This document shows, in pieces, positions 30,831 through 39,656 of a stretch of DNA of 64,000 nt. Location: assembly GCA_046346965.1 (NCBI GenBank), contig JAXMHB010000009.1, positions 105,306-169,305 of the forward strand, given 5' to 3'. Within the stretch, counting starts at the first letter, position 1. Each line of letters begins with the position of its first letter. The DNA is from JAXMHB01 sp046346965 (GTDB taxonomy: Bacteria > Pseudomonadota > Gammaproteobacteria > Xanthomonadales > SZUA-5). The notes under the pieces are model-generated. The model worked only from the letters and a program-made list of their open reading frames with translations, searched no databases and had not been told where the DNA came from. Both the position numbers and the translations under genes were made by a program.

Positions 30831-30859
30831 ATTATAACACAAAGACGAGGATAAATCAA
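30831..30859 (-). promoter_or_regulatory. Near-consensus sigma-70 promoter of the cysteine-rich protein gene
   Basis: On the minus strand TTGATT (30854-30859), a 17-base spacer and a perfect TATAAT (30831-30836). It points to the gene starting at 30764 with a leader of about 60 bases. The -35 lies four bases from the edge of repeat copy B. Confidence 0.75.
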
Positions 30860-30862
30860 GAA

Positions 30863-30996
30863 GGGGAAGCGCTTGCCGAACATGGCTGTGTGGGGGCAAG
30901 CGCGGGGCGAGGGGCGGGGGACCATGAGCGTGACGTTGTGCACATTGGACGCGATTCCCGCCGATCAGGCCAATGAGCGCGCGGACCCACCCAACG
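30863..30996 (+). repeat. Direct repeat copy B, truncated IS1595-like relic
   Basis: Second copy of the block at 29269-29433, same orientation, about 1.6 kb away. It retains CCCAACGATGAC, i.e. the Asp-Asp codons lost in copy A, but the transposase sequence stops there and unrelated sequence follows. Together with the promoter and about 100 bases of unassigned sequence (30997-31100, with no frame of interest) it fills the 336-base gap between the two secreted-protein genes. Confidence 0.7.
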
Positions 30997-31100
30997 ATGA
31001 CGGTACGTCCTCGATTCTGCCGCGAGCAAGGGGCCGGATCTGCGCGTGCCTGACCGTCTGCCCGGGCGCACGACTCGCCCGGCATGCGCATTGAGATGGA

Positions 31101-31685
31101 TTAATCGTTTGGCGGCGACACCTGATCCCGCAGGATCTGACACGACGGCGCGTTCTGCGCGCTTTTCGCAATCGGCGCGGGCTCGATGGACATGTCACCA
31201 TCGCCGTTCGGGTAGACCGTCACGACCGCCACTTGACCTGCGCCGATGTAGGGCCTCGACACGGTACCTCCGCCAGGGATCTGCGCAGCGCCGAGCAGTT
31301 GGTCGAGTTGGTGGCCCCAGCCATCGGCACCGCAGTTGAAACCGCCATCAGCCTTCGCCGAGCGCGTAGCGCCGACGACAATGATCTCGCGCAGCAACGC
31401 GCCTTCCGGCGGCGCCTGGTCCGACGCGCTCCATTGCGGCACGTAGCTGCCAACGACCTTGCCCGCACCCTTCTGATTGACCGAGAAAATTGTCACCCGG
31501 TCTCGATTGTAGCGCACGTCGAAACATCCCTGGCTACACGCCCGGAAGTCGAAGTTCGGATGAAAGTAGTCAACTCGGACCCGCTCCACGGCGTCCAACG
31601 AGACGACGTCTGAACCGCTGCGCTCAGCGGCGGTAGCCGAAGGCGCCATGAGCGCGAGAAACAGCGAAGCAACCATCGATCGCAT
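31101..31685 (-). CDS. Secreted protein of unknown function, 194 aa
   Basis: A Sec signal MRSMVASLFLALMAPSATAA is followed by about 175 mature residues with four cysteines (two in ACSQGC, one in FNCGAD, one near the end in PSCQIL), likely two disulfides. The rest looks like a small beta-rich domain ending in a polar tail. No family is recognised. AGGAG lies six bases before the ATG ending at 31685. It is the second minus-strand exported cysteine protein of the accessory stretch, but it is less AT-rich than the first. Downstream is repeat copy B; upstream are the clpB terminators. Confidence 0.65.
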   Translation of the reverse strand: MRSMVASLFLALMAPSATAAERSGSDVVSLDAVERVRVDYFHPNFDFRACSQGCFDVRYNRDRVTIFSVNQKGAGKVVGSYVPQWSASDQAPPEGALLREIIVVGATRSAKADGGFNCGADGWGHQLDQLLGAAQIPGGGTVSRPYIGAGQVAVVTVYPNGDGDMSIEPAPIAKSAQNAPSCQILRDQVSPPND

Positions 31686-31790
31686 GCGGAACTCCTGAGC
31701 GTGAGGGAGAACATGCGACATCAAAACGTCGCGAATTCTTCAATGTCGCTCAGGCGAGCAATGTCTCACCCTTGGTCAAAAGTAGCTGAC

Positions 31791-31811
31791 GAGCGGCAAA
31801 AAAAGCCGCTC
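31791..31811. terminator. Terminator hairpin downstream of clpB, distal
   Basis: GAGCGGC-A7-GCCGCTC: a 7-bp stem whose loop is seven A (seven T on the minus strand). It lies between clpB and the secreted-protein gene, both on the minus strand, about 55 bases past the clpB stop. Confidence 0.5.
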
Positions 31812-31825
31812 AGCGGGCAGGTATT

Positions 31826-31857
31826 GGCATCCGGCCGCCCGCCGGCGGCCGGATGCC
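31826..31857. terminator. Long hairpin immediately after clpB
   Basis: GGCATCCGGCCGCC-CGCC-GGCGGCCGGATGCC: a perfect 14-bp stem with a 4-base loop, nine bases past the clpB stop. With the hairpin next to it, it forms a tandem end signal. Confidence 0.7.
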
Positions 31858-31865
31858 AGCAAGGC

Positions 31866-34442
31866 TCAGACCTTCTCGAACACCACCCTGCCACCCTCGG
31901 CGCGCGCGCGTACGGTGTCGCGCGGGGCATAGCGGCCGGCCAGCACTTCGCGCGCCAGCGGGTTCTCGATCAACGTCTGCACCGCGCGCTTCAGCGGGCG
32001 CGCGCCGTACACCGGGTCGTAGCCGTAGTTGCCGAGCAGCGTCAGCGCCGACTCGTCGATCTCGAAACGGATCTCCCGCTCAGCGAGGCGCTGCGCCAGA
32101 TGCTCGGTCTGAATCCGCGCGATGCGCTGGATAGCGGCCTTGTCGAGCGGGTGGAAGACCACCAGTTCGTCCAGCCGGTTGATGAACTCCGGACGGAAAT
32201 GCTGCTGGACGATGTCCATCACCGCATTTTTCATCCGCGCATAGTTGTCCTCGCCCGACAGTTCCTGGATCACCTGCGAGCCCAGGTTGCTGGTCATCAC
32301 GATCACCGTGTTGCGGAAGTCCACCGTGCGTCCCTGGCCATCGGTCAGGCGGCCGTCGTCGAGCACCTGCAGCAGCACGTTAAACACATCGTGGTGCGCC
32401 TTCTCGACCTCGTCGAGCAGGATCACGCTATACGGGCGGCGCCGTACGGCCTCGGTCAGATAGCCGCCTTCTTCATAGCCCACGTAACCCGGCGGTGCGC
32501 CGATCAGACGGCTCACGGAGTGCTTCTCCATGAACTCGCTCATGTCGATGCGCACCATGGCCTCTTCGGTGTCGAACAGGAAGTTCGCCAGTGCTTTGCA
32601 GAGCTCGGTCTTGCCGACGCCGGTGGGCCCCAGGAACAGGAAGGAGCCATTCGGTCGCTTGGGATCGGACAGACCGGCGCGCGAGCGCCGGATCGCATCC
32701 GACACCGCCCGCACCGCTTCTTCCTGGCCCACGACGCGCTGGTGCAACTCGTCTTCCATCCGCAGCAGCTTCTCACGCTCGCCTTCCAGCATCTTGCTGA
32801 CCGGAATGCCAGTCCAGCGGCTGACGACCTCGGCAATCTCGTCGGCGCTGACCTTGTTCTTCAGCAGCGTGAAGCCTTTCTGCTCGGTCGCCTGGGCGGC
32901 AGCGATCTGTTTCTCCAGTTCCGGTATGCGCCCGTACTGCAGCTCCGCCATCTTGGCCAGATCCTGCGCGCGCTTGGCGGCTTCGAACTCGTAGCGGGCA
33001 CGCTCCAGTTGTTCCTTCAGCTGCGTTTCGCCCGAGACCGCCGCCTTCTCACCTTTCAGCACTTCGTCGAGGTCCGACAGTTCGCGGCCCAGCTTGTCGA
33101 TCTGTTCCTCCAGTTCACGCAGGCGCAGCTTGCTGGCCTCGTCGCGCTCCTTCTTCAGCACCTCGCGCTGCATTTTCAGCTGGATCAGCCGACGCTCCAG
33201 GCGGTCCATTTCCTCCGGCTTGGAGTCCATCTCCATGCGGATGCGGCTGGCCGCCTCATCCATCAGATCAATGGCCTTGTCCGGGAGTTGGCGATCGGCG
33301 ATGTAGCGATGCGAGAGGGTGGCGGCGGCGACGATGGCCGGATCGGTGATCTCGACCTTGTGATGCAGCGCGTAGCGCTCCTTCAGGCCGCGCAGGATCG
33401 CGATGGTGTCCTCCACCGAAGGCTCGCCGACAAAGACCTTCTGGAAGCGCCGCTCCAGCGCCGCATCCTTCTCGACGTACTTGCGGTACTCATCGAGCGT
33501 GGTCGCACCGATGCAGTGCAACTCGCCGCGCGCCAGTGCCGGCTTGAGCATATTGCCGGCGTCCATGGCGCCTTCCGCCTTGCCGGCACCGACCATCGTG
33601 TGCAGCTCGTCGATAAACAGAATGACCTGGCCTTCCTGCTTGGACAGATCGTTCAGCACGCCCTTCAAGCGTTCCTCGAACTCGCCGCGGAACTTGGCCC
33701 CAGCGATCAGCGCACCCATGTCGAGCGCCAGCACGCGCTTGCCGCGGATGCCTTCCGGCACCTCGCCGTTGACGATGCGCTGCGCCAGACCTTCGACGAT
33801 GGCGGTCTTGCCGACGCCGGGTTCGCCGATCAGCACCGGGTTGTTCTTGGTGCGCCGCTGCAGCACCTGGATGGTGCGGCGGATTTCCTCGTCACGGCCG
33901 ATCACGGGATCGATCTTGCCGTCCTCGGCGCGCCTGGTCAGGTCGATGGTGTACTTCTCCAGCGCCTGGCGCTGCTCCTCGGCATTGGCGTCCTGCACTT
34001 TCTCGCCGCCGCGCATGGCGCTGATCGCTTGCTCGATCCGCGCCTTGTCGGCGCCGGCCGTCTTCAAGGCCTTGCCGACTTCGCCCTTGTCCTCCAGCGC
34101 CGCCAGCACGAACAGCTCACTGGCGATGAACTGGTCGCCGCGCTGCTGGGCCAGTTTGTCGGTGAGCAGCAGCAGCCGGTTCAGATCGTTGCCGATGGTC
34201 AGGTTGCCCTCGTTGCCCTTGACCTGCGGCAGCCGGTCGTAGAGCTCGCCGAGCTTGTTGCGCAGGGCAGTGACATTGACGCCGGCCTGACTCAACAACG
34301 GCCGGGTTGAGCCGCCCTGCTGATCGAGCAGCGCAATCAGCACGTGCGCCGGCTCGATGACATTGTGGTCACGGCCGACCGCCAGCGACTGCGCGTCAGC
34401 CAGGGCCTGCTGGAACTTGGAAGTGAGCTTGTCCATCCGCAT
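31866..34442 (-). CDS. clpB: ClpB disaggregase
   Basis: The 858-residue Hsp100 ATPase that works with DnaK to pull proteins out of aggregates. The order is standard: an N-domain (about 1-145) starting MRMDKLTSKFQQALADAQSLA, AAA1 with Walker A GEPGVGKTAIVEG near 205, a coiled-coil middle domain (about 410-530, rich in Glu, Lys and Leu), AAA2 with GPTGVGKTELCKA near 610, and a short C-domain. A GGAGA site precedes the ATG and a good heat-shock promoter lies upstream. Two hairpins end the transcript. Confidence 0.97.
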   Translation of the reverse strand: MRMDKLTSKFQQALADAQSLAVGRDHNVIEPAHVLIALLDQQGGSTRPLLSQAGVNVTALRNKLGELYDRLPQVKGNEGNLTIGNDLNRLLLLTDKLAQQRGDQFIASELFVLAALEDKGEVGKALKTAGADKARIEQAISAMRGGEKVQDANAEEQRQALEKYTIDLTRRAEDGKIDPVIGRDEEIRRTIQVLQRRTKNNPVLIGEPGVGKTAIVEGLAQRIVNGEVPEGIRGKRVLALDMGALIAGAKFRGEFEERLKGVLNDLSKQEGQVILFIDELHTMVGAGKAEGAMDAGNMLKPALARGELHCIGATTLDEYRKYVEKDAALERRFQKVFVGEPSVEDTIAILRGLKERYALHHKVEITDPAIVAAATLSHRYIADRQLPDKAIDLMDEAASRIRMEMDSKPEEMDRLERRLIQLKMQREVLKKERDEASKLRLRELEEQIDKLGRELSDLDEVLKGEKAAVSGETQLKEQLERARYEFEAAKRAQDLAKMAELQYGRIPELEKQIAAAQATEQKGFTLLKNKVSADEIAEVVSRWTGIPVSKMLEGEREKLLRMEDELHQRVVGQEEAVRAVSDAIRRSRAGLSDPKRPNGSFLFLGPTGVGKTELCKALANFLFDTEEAMVRIDMSEFMEKHSVSRLIGAPPGYVGYEEGGYLTEAVRRRPYSVILLDEVEKAHHDVFNVLLQVLDDGRLTDGQGRTVDFRNTVIVMTSNLGSQVIQELSGEDNYARMKNAVMDIVQQHFRPEFINRLDELVVFHPLDKAAIQRIARIQTEHLAQRLAEREIRFEIDESALTLLGNYGYDPVYGARPLKRAVQTLIENPLAREVLAGRYAPRDTVRARAEGGRVVFEKV

Positions 34443-34488
34443 GGGAGATCTCCGGGCGCGAGGGCTGCGGTGATTGTCGATGCGCCAT

Positions 34489-34516
34489 GGATGCGGTTGC
34501 GTTGATCCAGTTCAAG
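34489..34516 (-). promoter_or_regulatory. Sigma-32 heat-shock promoter of clpB
   Basis: On the minus strand CCCCCTTGAA with the core CTTGAA at 34511-34516, a 14-base spacer and CCGCATCC at 34489-34496, against the consensus CTTGAA-N13..15-CCCCATnT. The -35 is perfect including the upstream Cs and the -10 has two mismatches. The transcript would begin about 40 bases before the ATG. Confidence 0.75.
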
Positions 34517-34549
34517 GGGGTTGAAAAGCGGCGTGAAGGACGCAGGCAC

Positions 34550-35914
34550 TCACCGCCAAAACGGAATCACCCACGGCAATTCGGGCGCTGCGTCGGCTTC
34601 TGCGGGCGGTCTGGCGATGGCGAGCACATGGCGGCCGGGTGGCAGCGTGCGGACGTCGATCATGGCCATGAAGCCGCGTAACTCCGAGCGCGGGTCGCGG
34701 CTCAAGTCGTAGCGCACCGGCAGCGGCGCGCCGTTGAGCGTGAGCGGGTAGAGCTCGCTGCCGACGCAGTCGAGCAGCGCGCCGGCGCGGGCGTCCTGCG
34801 CGGCCAGTTGCTCGGCCACGGGCAAGGCGGCCTCGGCCTTGCGCTGGGCCCGGTCGGGGCGTCTCAGGGCGGCGGGGCAGCGCTGCTGCAGTGCCCACTC
34901 GATGCGGCGCGGCAGGTAGGGAATGAACAGGCGCACGTAGTCATCCTGGATCCGCTCGGACTGGATGTACGGGCGGCCGATGCGCCACTCCTCCTGGCTG
35001 CGCAGGGTGTCGTAGTAGCTACTGTTGAACTCGCGGCTGCCGCCGTGCTCGGGCAGATAGCGCTCGCCCGGCAATTGGATGGTGCCGGACTGCACCAGGA
35101 TTTCCAGCACGATCACGCCCATCAGGCTGTACAGGGCGCCGACCAGCAGCAGATTGCCGCGGGTGAGACCGATGCGCGAGAAGATGGTCAGCAGAAAGGG
35201 ATTGCTCAACCGCCCCCAGACCAGCGCCGAACTCAGCGCGTAGATCCGGCGCAGCAGGCGCGCCAGCCAGTGCCCGGGCGGTACCTTGGCACCAAACCAG
35301 CGGTCGATGGAGTTGACCAGCATCATCGGGATCAGGATCAGACCCAGAATGATCCAGGTCGGCCAGGGCACATCCTGCGGGCTCAGCAGGAAGTACTCGA
35401 TCAAGGTGCCGACCAGCGCGAGCGTGAAGGTGAACAGACCGATGGCCATCGACATCAACACCAGCACCAGTCCGAACACGAACACCAGGCTGGCGCGGTT
35501 GTCGGCGCGATCGATCAGCGCCTCCAGCGAGGGCGTGATCGGTTCGCTGTAGGCGCGATACTGCGGCCGCTGATCGAATTTGCTCCAGTCGATGCCCTCG
35601 GGGAATACCGAGCGCAAGCCCAGCGCCGCCACCCAGATCGCACGCATGGCCAGATGCAGCACGAAGGTGGAGATCAGCGCGTAGGCGGTGACCTTCAGAT
35701 AGAAGTACAGCATGGTCATGGTCGACAGCAGGCTGCCGTCCAGCCGCGGGCGCCAGCTGGCCATCCAGTCATCCAGCAGGCCGGGCACCTGCAGCATCGA
35801 GAACACCAGCGCGCCGGACAGCAGCAGCTCGACTTCCCAGGTCGGCGTGGTGTTTTTCGGCAGCGCGTACACCGATTCCGATGCGTCCGGCGCGGGCTTG
35901 GTTTCCTCAGACAT
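34550..35914 (-). CDS. Polytopic membrane protein of unknown function
   Basis: A 454-residue inner-membrane protein. About six hydrophobic segments are visible: near 30-50 (VELLLSGALVFSMLQ), 68-95, 148-170, 175-195, 200-220 and 285-305. A C-terminal soluble part of about 140 residues follows, with paired acidic and basic stretches and a final LPWVIPFWR. No transporter, kinase or enzyme motif is seen. Start: the ATG ending at 35914 has GGAGG seven bases before it; an upstream ATG at 35965 adds an unsupported leader. It lies 107 bases upstream of clpB on the same strand, but the clpB heat-shock promoter stands between, so the two are probably separate units. Confidence 0.7.
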   Translation of the reverse strand: MSEETKPAPDASESVYALPKNTTPTWEVELLLSGALVFSMLQVPGLLDDWMASWRPRLDGSLLSTMTMLYFYLKVTAYALISTFVLHLAMRAIWVAALGLRSVFPEGIDWSKFDQRPQYRAYSEPITPSLEALIDRADNRASLVFVFGLVLVLMSMAIGLFTFTLALVGTLIEYFLLSPQDVPWPTWIILGLILIPMMLVNSIDRWFGAKVPPGHWLARLLRRIYALSSALVWGRLSNPFLLTIFSRIGLTRGNLLLVGALYSLMGVIVLEILVQSGTIQLPGERYLPEHGGSREFNSSYYDTLRSQEEWRIGRPYIQSERIQDDYVRLFIPYLPRRIEWALQQRCPAALRRPDRAQRKAEAALPVAEQLAAQDARAGALLDCVGSELYPLTLNGAPLPVRYDLSRDPRSELRGFMAMIDVRTLPPGRHVLAIARPPAEADAAPELPWVIPFWR

Positions 35915-36034
35915 GCACACCTCCAGGTTGCGCCCGATCATCGGTGCTGCGCACGGCCGCGACAACCGGGCGGCCGCCCGCGCGCGGGCGAGCTGGTTGG
36001 GCCGGTGTGCCTGGCGTGGAGCCGCCGCCTGCGC

Positions 36035-36400
36035 TCAGACCGCGTGGGCGCGCAGTTGGTCCAGCGTGACCACGCCGAGGGTGTTGAGGTGGGTCGCCTC
36101 CAGCACCACCTGCGGAGCGATGCCGGCCGCCAGCGCCTCGCGCCAGCGTGTGGCGCACAGGCACCAGCGGTCGCCGGGCCGCAAGCCCGGGAAGCGATAC
36201 GCCGGTCGCGGCGTCGAGAGATCGTTGCCTTGCGCTTTGGAGTAGGCGAGAAATTCGGCCGTCATCACCGCGCACACCCAGTGCATGCCGCGATCCTCGG
36301 GATCGTTGCGACAACAACCGTCGCGGAACCAGCCGGTCATGGGGTCGGTGCTGCAGGGCTGCAGCGCGGTGCCGAGGACGTTGAGGGCGGGCTCGCTCAT
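36035..36400 (-). CDS. DUF2237 family protein
   Basis: A 121-residue cytoplasmic protein matching the DUF2237 pattern throughout: NVLGTALQPCSTDPMTGWFRDGCCRNDPEDRG, then HWVCAVMTAEFLAYSKAQGNDLSTP, then FPGLRPGDRWCLCATRWREAL and VVLEATH. The conserved cysteines (PCS, GCC, WCLC) suggest a metal site or redox role, but the function of the family is unknown to me. The ATG ending at 36400 gives the family N-terminus. An extended frame to 36517 is not supported. Confidence 0.85.
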   Translation of the reverse strand: MSEPALNVLGTALQPCSTDPMTGWFRDGCCRNDPEDRGMHWVCAVMTAEFLAYSKAQGNDLSTPRPAYRFPGLRPGDRWCLCATRWREALAAGIAPQVVLEATHLNTLGVVTLDQLRAHAV

Positions 36401-36467
36401 GGGCGGAGAATGGCGTGGATGAGGCGCCATCCTCCGCGTTTGCGGTGTGCAGAGGATGTGTAGGCGG

Positions 36468-36695
36468 CTAGGCGTAGTAGCGGCAGCGCAGGGCCGGCGG
36501 TTCGTACAGCGCCGCATCCAGGATCGACCACAGATGGATCACCCAGCCGAGAAACACCAGCCACAGCAGCGCGGCCAACACGAACTGCACGATCGCCAGC
36601 AGCAAACGCCCTTGCAGCAACTGGCCCAGGCCGGCGACGAAAAAGCTGGCCAGCGCCGCAATCACATTGCCAGCCGATCCGCGTCCTACGCTCAT
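36468..36695 (-). CDS. Small two-helix membrane protein
   Basis: A 75-residue protein with two hydrophobic segments (about 10-30 and 32-56) joined by a tight GQLLQGR turn, and a polar tail ending CRYYA. The pattern GLGQLLQGR then a second helix resembles TM2-type and YqaE-like small membrane proteins, without a firm match. A strong AGGAGGAAG site precedes the ATG ending at 36695. The role is unknown. Confidence 0.65.
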   Translation of the reverse strand: MSVGRGSAGNVIAALASFFVAGLGQLLQGRLLLAIVQFVLAALLWLVFLGWVIHLWSILDAALYEPPALRCRYYA

Positions 36696-37009
36696 CTGCG
36701 CTTCCTCCTGCGTCCCTGATGGATACGGCTGGCGTGCAACAGGATCTGTGCCAAGGCCGACGGTGCCGCCGGGCGCCTTGCGTAGTGTTGAAAAATCAAG
36801 CGCTTGGCTGCGACCGCGGGTGATATCTCGACGGCTCGACGCCGCGCATGGCGCCAAGACTTTCATCGCTGCACCAAGGAATGGCGTGTTTGGCGAATCT
36901 CAGGGCTCCGCCGTGCAGGGCTAAAGTCGGAGGCAGGACGCCTCGCATTCAGTGTGGTACTCGGTATCCCGGCGGTATCCTAAACGCCTCTGGACTTTGC
37001 GAGATTGCG
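36696..37009. other. Intergenic region between the small membrane protein gene and galU
   Basis: 314 bases between divergent genes. I see an AT-rich patch with the perfect palindrome CAAGCGCTTG at 36797-36806, and a weak -10 candidate TATCCT about 35 bases before galU without a convincing -35. No supported small gene or RNA. Confidence 0.4.
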
Positions 37010-37903
37010 ATGACCGCTCGCCTGCGCACCGTGGTGTTTCCTGTGGCTGGACTCGGCACGCGTTTCCTGCCGGCCACCAAGGTCGTGCCCAAGGAGATGC
37101 TGCCAGTGATGGATCGCCCTTTGATCCAGTGGGCGGCGGACGAGGCGGTGGCAGCCGGTGCCGACACGCTGGTGTTTGTGGTGAATCGCAACAAGCGAGC
37201 CATCAACGACCACTTCGACACCGCTTTTGAGTTGGAACAGCGTCTGGATCGCAGCGGCAAACATGAGCTGCTGCGCATCGTGCGCGAGACGCTGCCGGCG
37301 CATGTGCGGCCGGTGTTCGTGCTGCAGCCGGAAGCACGCGGACTGGGCCACGCCGTACTGTGTGCCCGCCCGGCGGTGGCGGACGGAGTGTTCGGGGTGA
37401 TCCTGCCGGACGACTTCATCATGAATCGCGGCGGGCCCGGGGCCTTGGCGCAGATGGCGGCGGTGCAGGCCGAGCGCGGTGGCAGCGTGATTGCCGTCGA
37501 GACCGTCGATTGGAAGGACACCGCACGTTACGGCATCGTCTCCGGCGCCGAGGTCAACGAGCGCCTGATGCGGATCGAGGGCATCGTCGAAAAGCCGCGC
37601 CCGGATGTGGCGCCCTCAAACCTGGCGGTGGTCGGGCGTTATGTGCTCGATACGCGCATTTTCGATCTGCTCGAAGGCACGCGACCGGGGGCGGGTGGCG
37701 AGATCCAACTCACTGATGGCATCGCCGCGCTGCTGGCGGAGCAGTCGGCCTGGGCCTATCGCTTTGACGGCGTGCGCTACGACTGCGGCAGCAAGCTGGG
37801 CTATGTCCAGGCCACGGTGCGTCTGGCGCTCGATGATCCCGAGATCGGCGCCGATGTGCGGCGCATGCTCGGGGAGTTCAGTGGCAGCTACGCGGCCGAC
37901 TGA
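37010..37903 (+). CDS. galU: UTP-glucose-1-phosphate uridylyltransferase
   Basis: Makes UDP-glucose from UTP and glucose-1-phosphate for LPS, exopolysaccharide and trehalose-type sugars. The 297-residue protein carries the nucleotide-binding GLGTRFLPATKVVPKEMLP at 15-33, PEARGLGHAVLCARP, LPDDF, the VEKP segment and late YDCGSKLGYVQA, all as in bacterial GalU. The ATG at 37010 gives the family N-terminus; the longer frame to 36848 is not supported. Its 3' end overlaps the convergent hemerythrin gene by 16 bases. Confidence 0.95.
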   Translation: MTARLRTVVFPVAGLGTRFLPATKVVPKEMLPVMDRPLIQWAADEAVAAGADTLVFVVNRNKRAINDHFDTAFELEQRLDRSGKHELLRIVRETLPAHVRPVFVLQPEARGLGHAVLCARPAVADGVFGVILPDDFIMNRGGPGALAQMAAVQAERGGSVIAVETVDWKDTARYGIVSGAEVNERLMRIEGIVEKPRPDVAPSNLAVVGRYVLDTRIFDLLEGTRPGAGGEIQLTDGIAALLAEQSAWAYRFDGVRYDCGSKLGYVQATVRLALDDPEIGADVRRMLGEFSGSYAAD

Positions 37904-38307
37904 GAGCGCTCGGCCGCCTGGACGTATGGCGCGTAGGCCTTGTCGGCGATCAGGATGTGCTGGATCAGCCAGTTTTTCATCAGCTCCAGCATGCCGCTGG
38001 CAATGTCGGCGCCACCTTCGAAGTCCTTGAGCACGCCCAGCAGCGTCGCACTGAATTTGTCGTGCAGGCGCTTGTGCGCATCGCCCGCGGGGTACTCGCA
38101 ACGCTGGAACAGGGCCTCTTCCAGGATGAAGTGGTTGACGGTGTAGTCCATCAGTCCTTCCAGCACCTCGGCGATGAAGGCGCGATCCGGCGCGCTGTGT
38201 GCCAGCTCGTCGTGCAGCAGATTGGTGGTGGTGATCAGCCACTGGTGCTGTTGGTCGATGTCCGCGAGTCCTACCGCATAGGCCTCATCCCATTGCATGA
38301 AGGTCAT
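37888..38307 (-). CDS. Bacteriohemerythrin
   Basis: A 139-residue four-helix O2-binding protein with a di-iron site. The ligand set is complete: His21 in DQQHQ, His59 and Glu63 in HFILEE, His78 and His82 in HKRLH, and His117 with Asp122 in HILIADK. It begins with the family FMQWDEAYAVGLADIDQQH motif. It is a single domain without a signalling partner, so it probably acts in oxygen supply or sensing in the cytoplasm. It overlaps galU convergently and diverges from the lyase gene. Confidence 0.93.
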   Translation of the reverse strand: MTFMQWDEAYAVGLADIDQQHQWLITTTNLLHDELAHSAPDRAFIAEVLEGLMDYTVNHFILEEALFQRCEYPAGDAHKRLHDKFSATLLGVLKDFEGGADIASGMLELMKNWLIQHILIADKAYAPYVQAAERSQSAA

Positions 38308-38461
38308 GGTAACTCCCCGGTGACTGGCTGCTTTGGATGAGATCGTGAACGCAAGGGCCTGCGCTTGACCGGGGTCAAGACGCGGTGGTGTCCGCCGTGG
38401 TACCGCCTGTCATCGCATCTGCCGACGCGGCAGACTCTGCCCCTCACTCCGGGAGCCCGTA

Positions 38462-39640
38462 ATGCACGCCGACAGCTCGCTCAGTTTCTTGCTCAATCAT
38501 CTGGGAGAGGATCGCGATCAGTGGCGAGGCGCGGTGTCGCCCCCGATCTTCGAGACCAGCAATTTCGCCTTTCCCAGCGTGGCCGCAATGCGCGCGGCCG
38601 GGCAGGATGAGCTGGCCAATGCCTTCTATACGCGTGGCAACAACCCCACGGTGGAGGTGCTGCGGCGCAAGCTGGCAGCGCTCGAAGGCACCGAGGATGC
38701 GCTGGTGTTCGGCTCCGGGGCGGCTGCGATGGCGGCGGCGGTGCTCGCCAGCGTGCGCGCCGGTGATCATGTGCTGTGCGTGCAGAAGCCGTATGCTTGG
38801 ACGCGCATATTGGTGCGCGACTGGTTGCCGCGCTTCGGCGTGGACATCAGTTTCGTCGACGCCCGCGCGCCCGCCGAGGTCGAGGCGGCGATTCGTGAGC
38901 GCACGCGGATGATTGTGTTGGAGAGTCCCAACTCGCTGACGATGGAACTGCAGGATCTGGCCGCGATTGCGGCCATCGCGCGGGCGCGCGGCATCCGCAC
39001 CTTGTGCGACAACAGCTATTCCAGCCCGCTGCTGCAGCGGCCGGCGGCGATGGGCATCGACCTGGTCGCGCATTCGGCCACCAAGTATCTGAACGGTCAC
39101 AGCGACGTCGTGGCCGGCGTGGTGTGCGGGTCGGCGGCCTTGATCGCCGAGATCTTTCGCGGGCCGTTCATGACCTTCGGCGCGATCCCGGGCCCCTTCG
39201 AGGCCTGGCTGCTGCTGCGCGGACTGCGCACGCTGCCGGTGCGCATGGAGCGCGTCTGTGCCAGCACATTGAAGGTGCTCGCCTTTCTGGAAACGCATCC
39301 CAAAGTGGCACGCATCTACTACCCCGGACACGCCCAGGACCCGCAGCGCGAGTTGGCGCTGCGACAGTCGCGCGGCGGATCGGGATTGTTCTCGATCGAG
39401 TTGCGCGCGGACGACCTCGCCGGCGTCGAGCGCTTTTGCGACAGCCTGCGCTTGTTCCTGATGGCAGTGTCCTGGGGCGGCCACGAGTCGCTGGTGTGGC
39501 CGCTGGCCGTGGTCCTGCGCGATGGCGACATCGCCGCCAATCGCACCGGATTGCCGTGGAATCTGGTGCGCTTTTCGATTGGTCTGGAAGATCCGGCCGA
39601 GCTGATCGCCGATCTGGAGCAAGCGCTGGCGCGCGTCTGA
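38462..39640 (+). CDS. PLP-dependent Cys/Met metabolism enzyme, cystathionine beta-lyase-like
   Basis: A 392-residue fold-type I PLP enzyme. The cofactor lysine is Lys208 in HSATKYLNGHSD, with YTRGNNPTVEVLRRKLAALEG (PLP phosphate-binding Tyr and Arg) and FGSGAAAMAAA before it and DNSYSSPLLQRP holding the ring-stacking Asp. The C-terminal VSWGGHESL and RFSIGLEDP are typical. Members are beta-lyases, gamma-lyases or synthases that cannot be separated by eye; the WGGHESL segment leans to cystathionine beta-lyase (MetC). No other methionine gene is near. Confidence 0.85.
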   Translation: MHADSSLSFLLNHLGEDRDQWRGAVSPPIFETSNFAFPSVAAMRAAGQDELANAFYTRGNNPTVEVLRRKLAALEGTEDALVFGSGAAAMAAAVLASVRAGDHVLCVQKPYAWTRILVRDWLPRFGVDISFVDARAPAEVEAAIRERTRMIVLESPNSLTMELQDLAAIAAIARARGIRTLCDNSYSSPLLQRPAAMGIDLVAHSATKYLNGHSDVVAGVVCGSAALIAEIFRGPFMTFGAIPGPFEAWLLLRGLRTLPVRMERVCASTLKVLAFLETHPKVARIYYPGHAQDPQRELALRQSRGGSGLFSIELRADDLAGVERFCDSLRLFLMAVSWGGHESLVWPLAVVLRDGDIAANRTGLPWNLVRFSIGLEDPAELIADLEQALARV

Positions 39641-39656
39641 GCGCGCCAGCCGGTGC

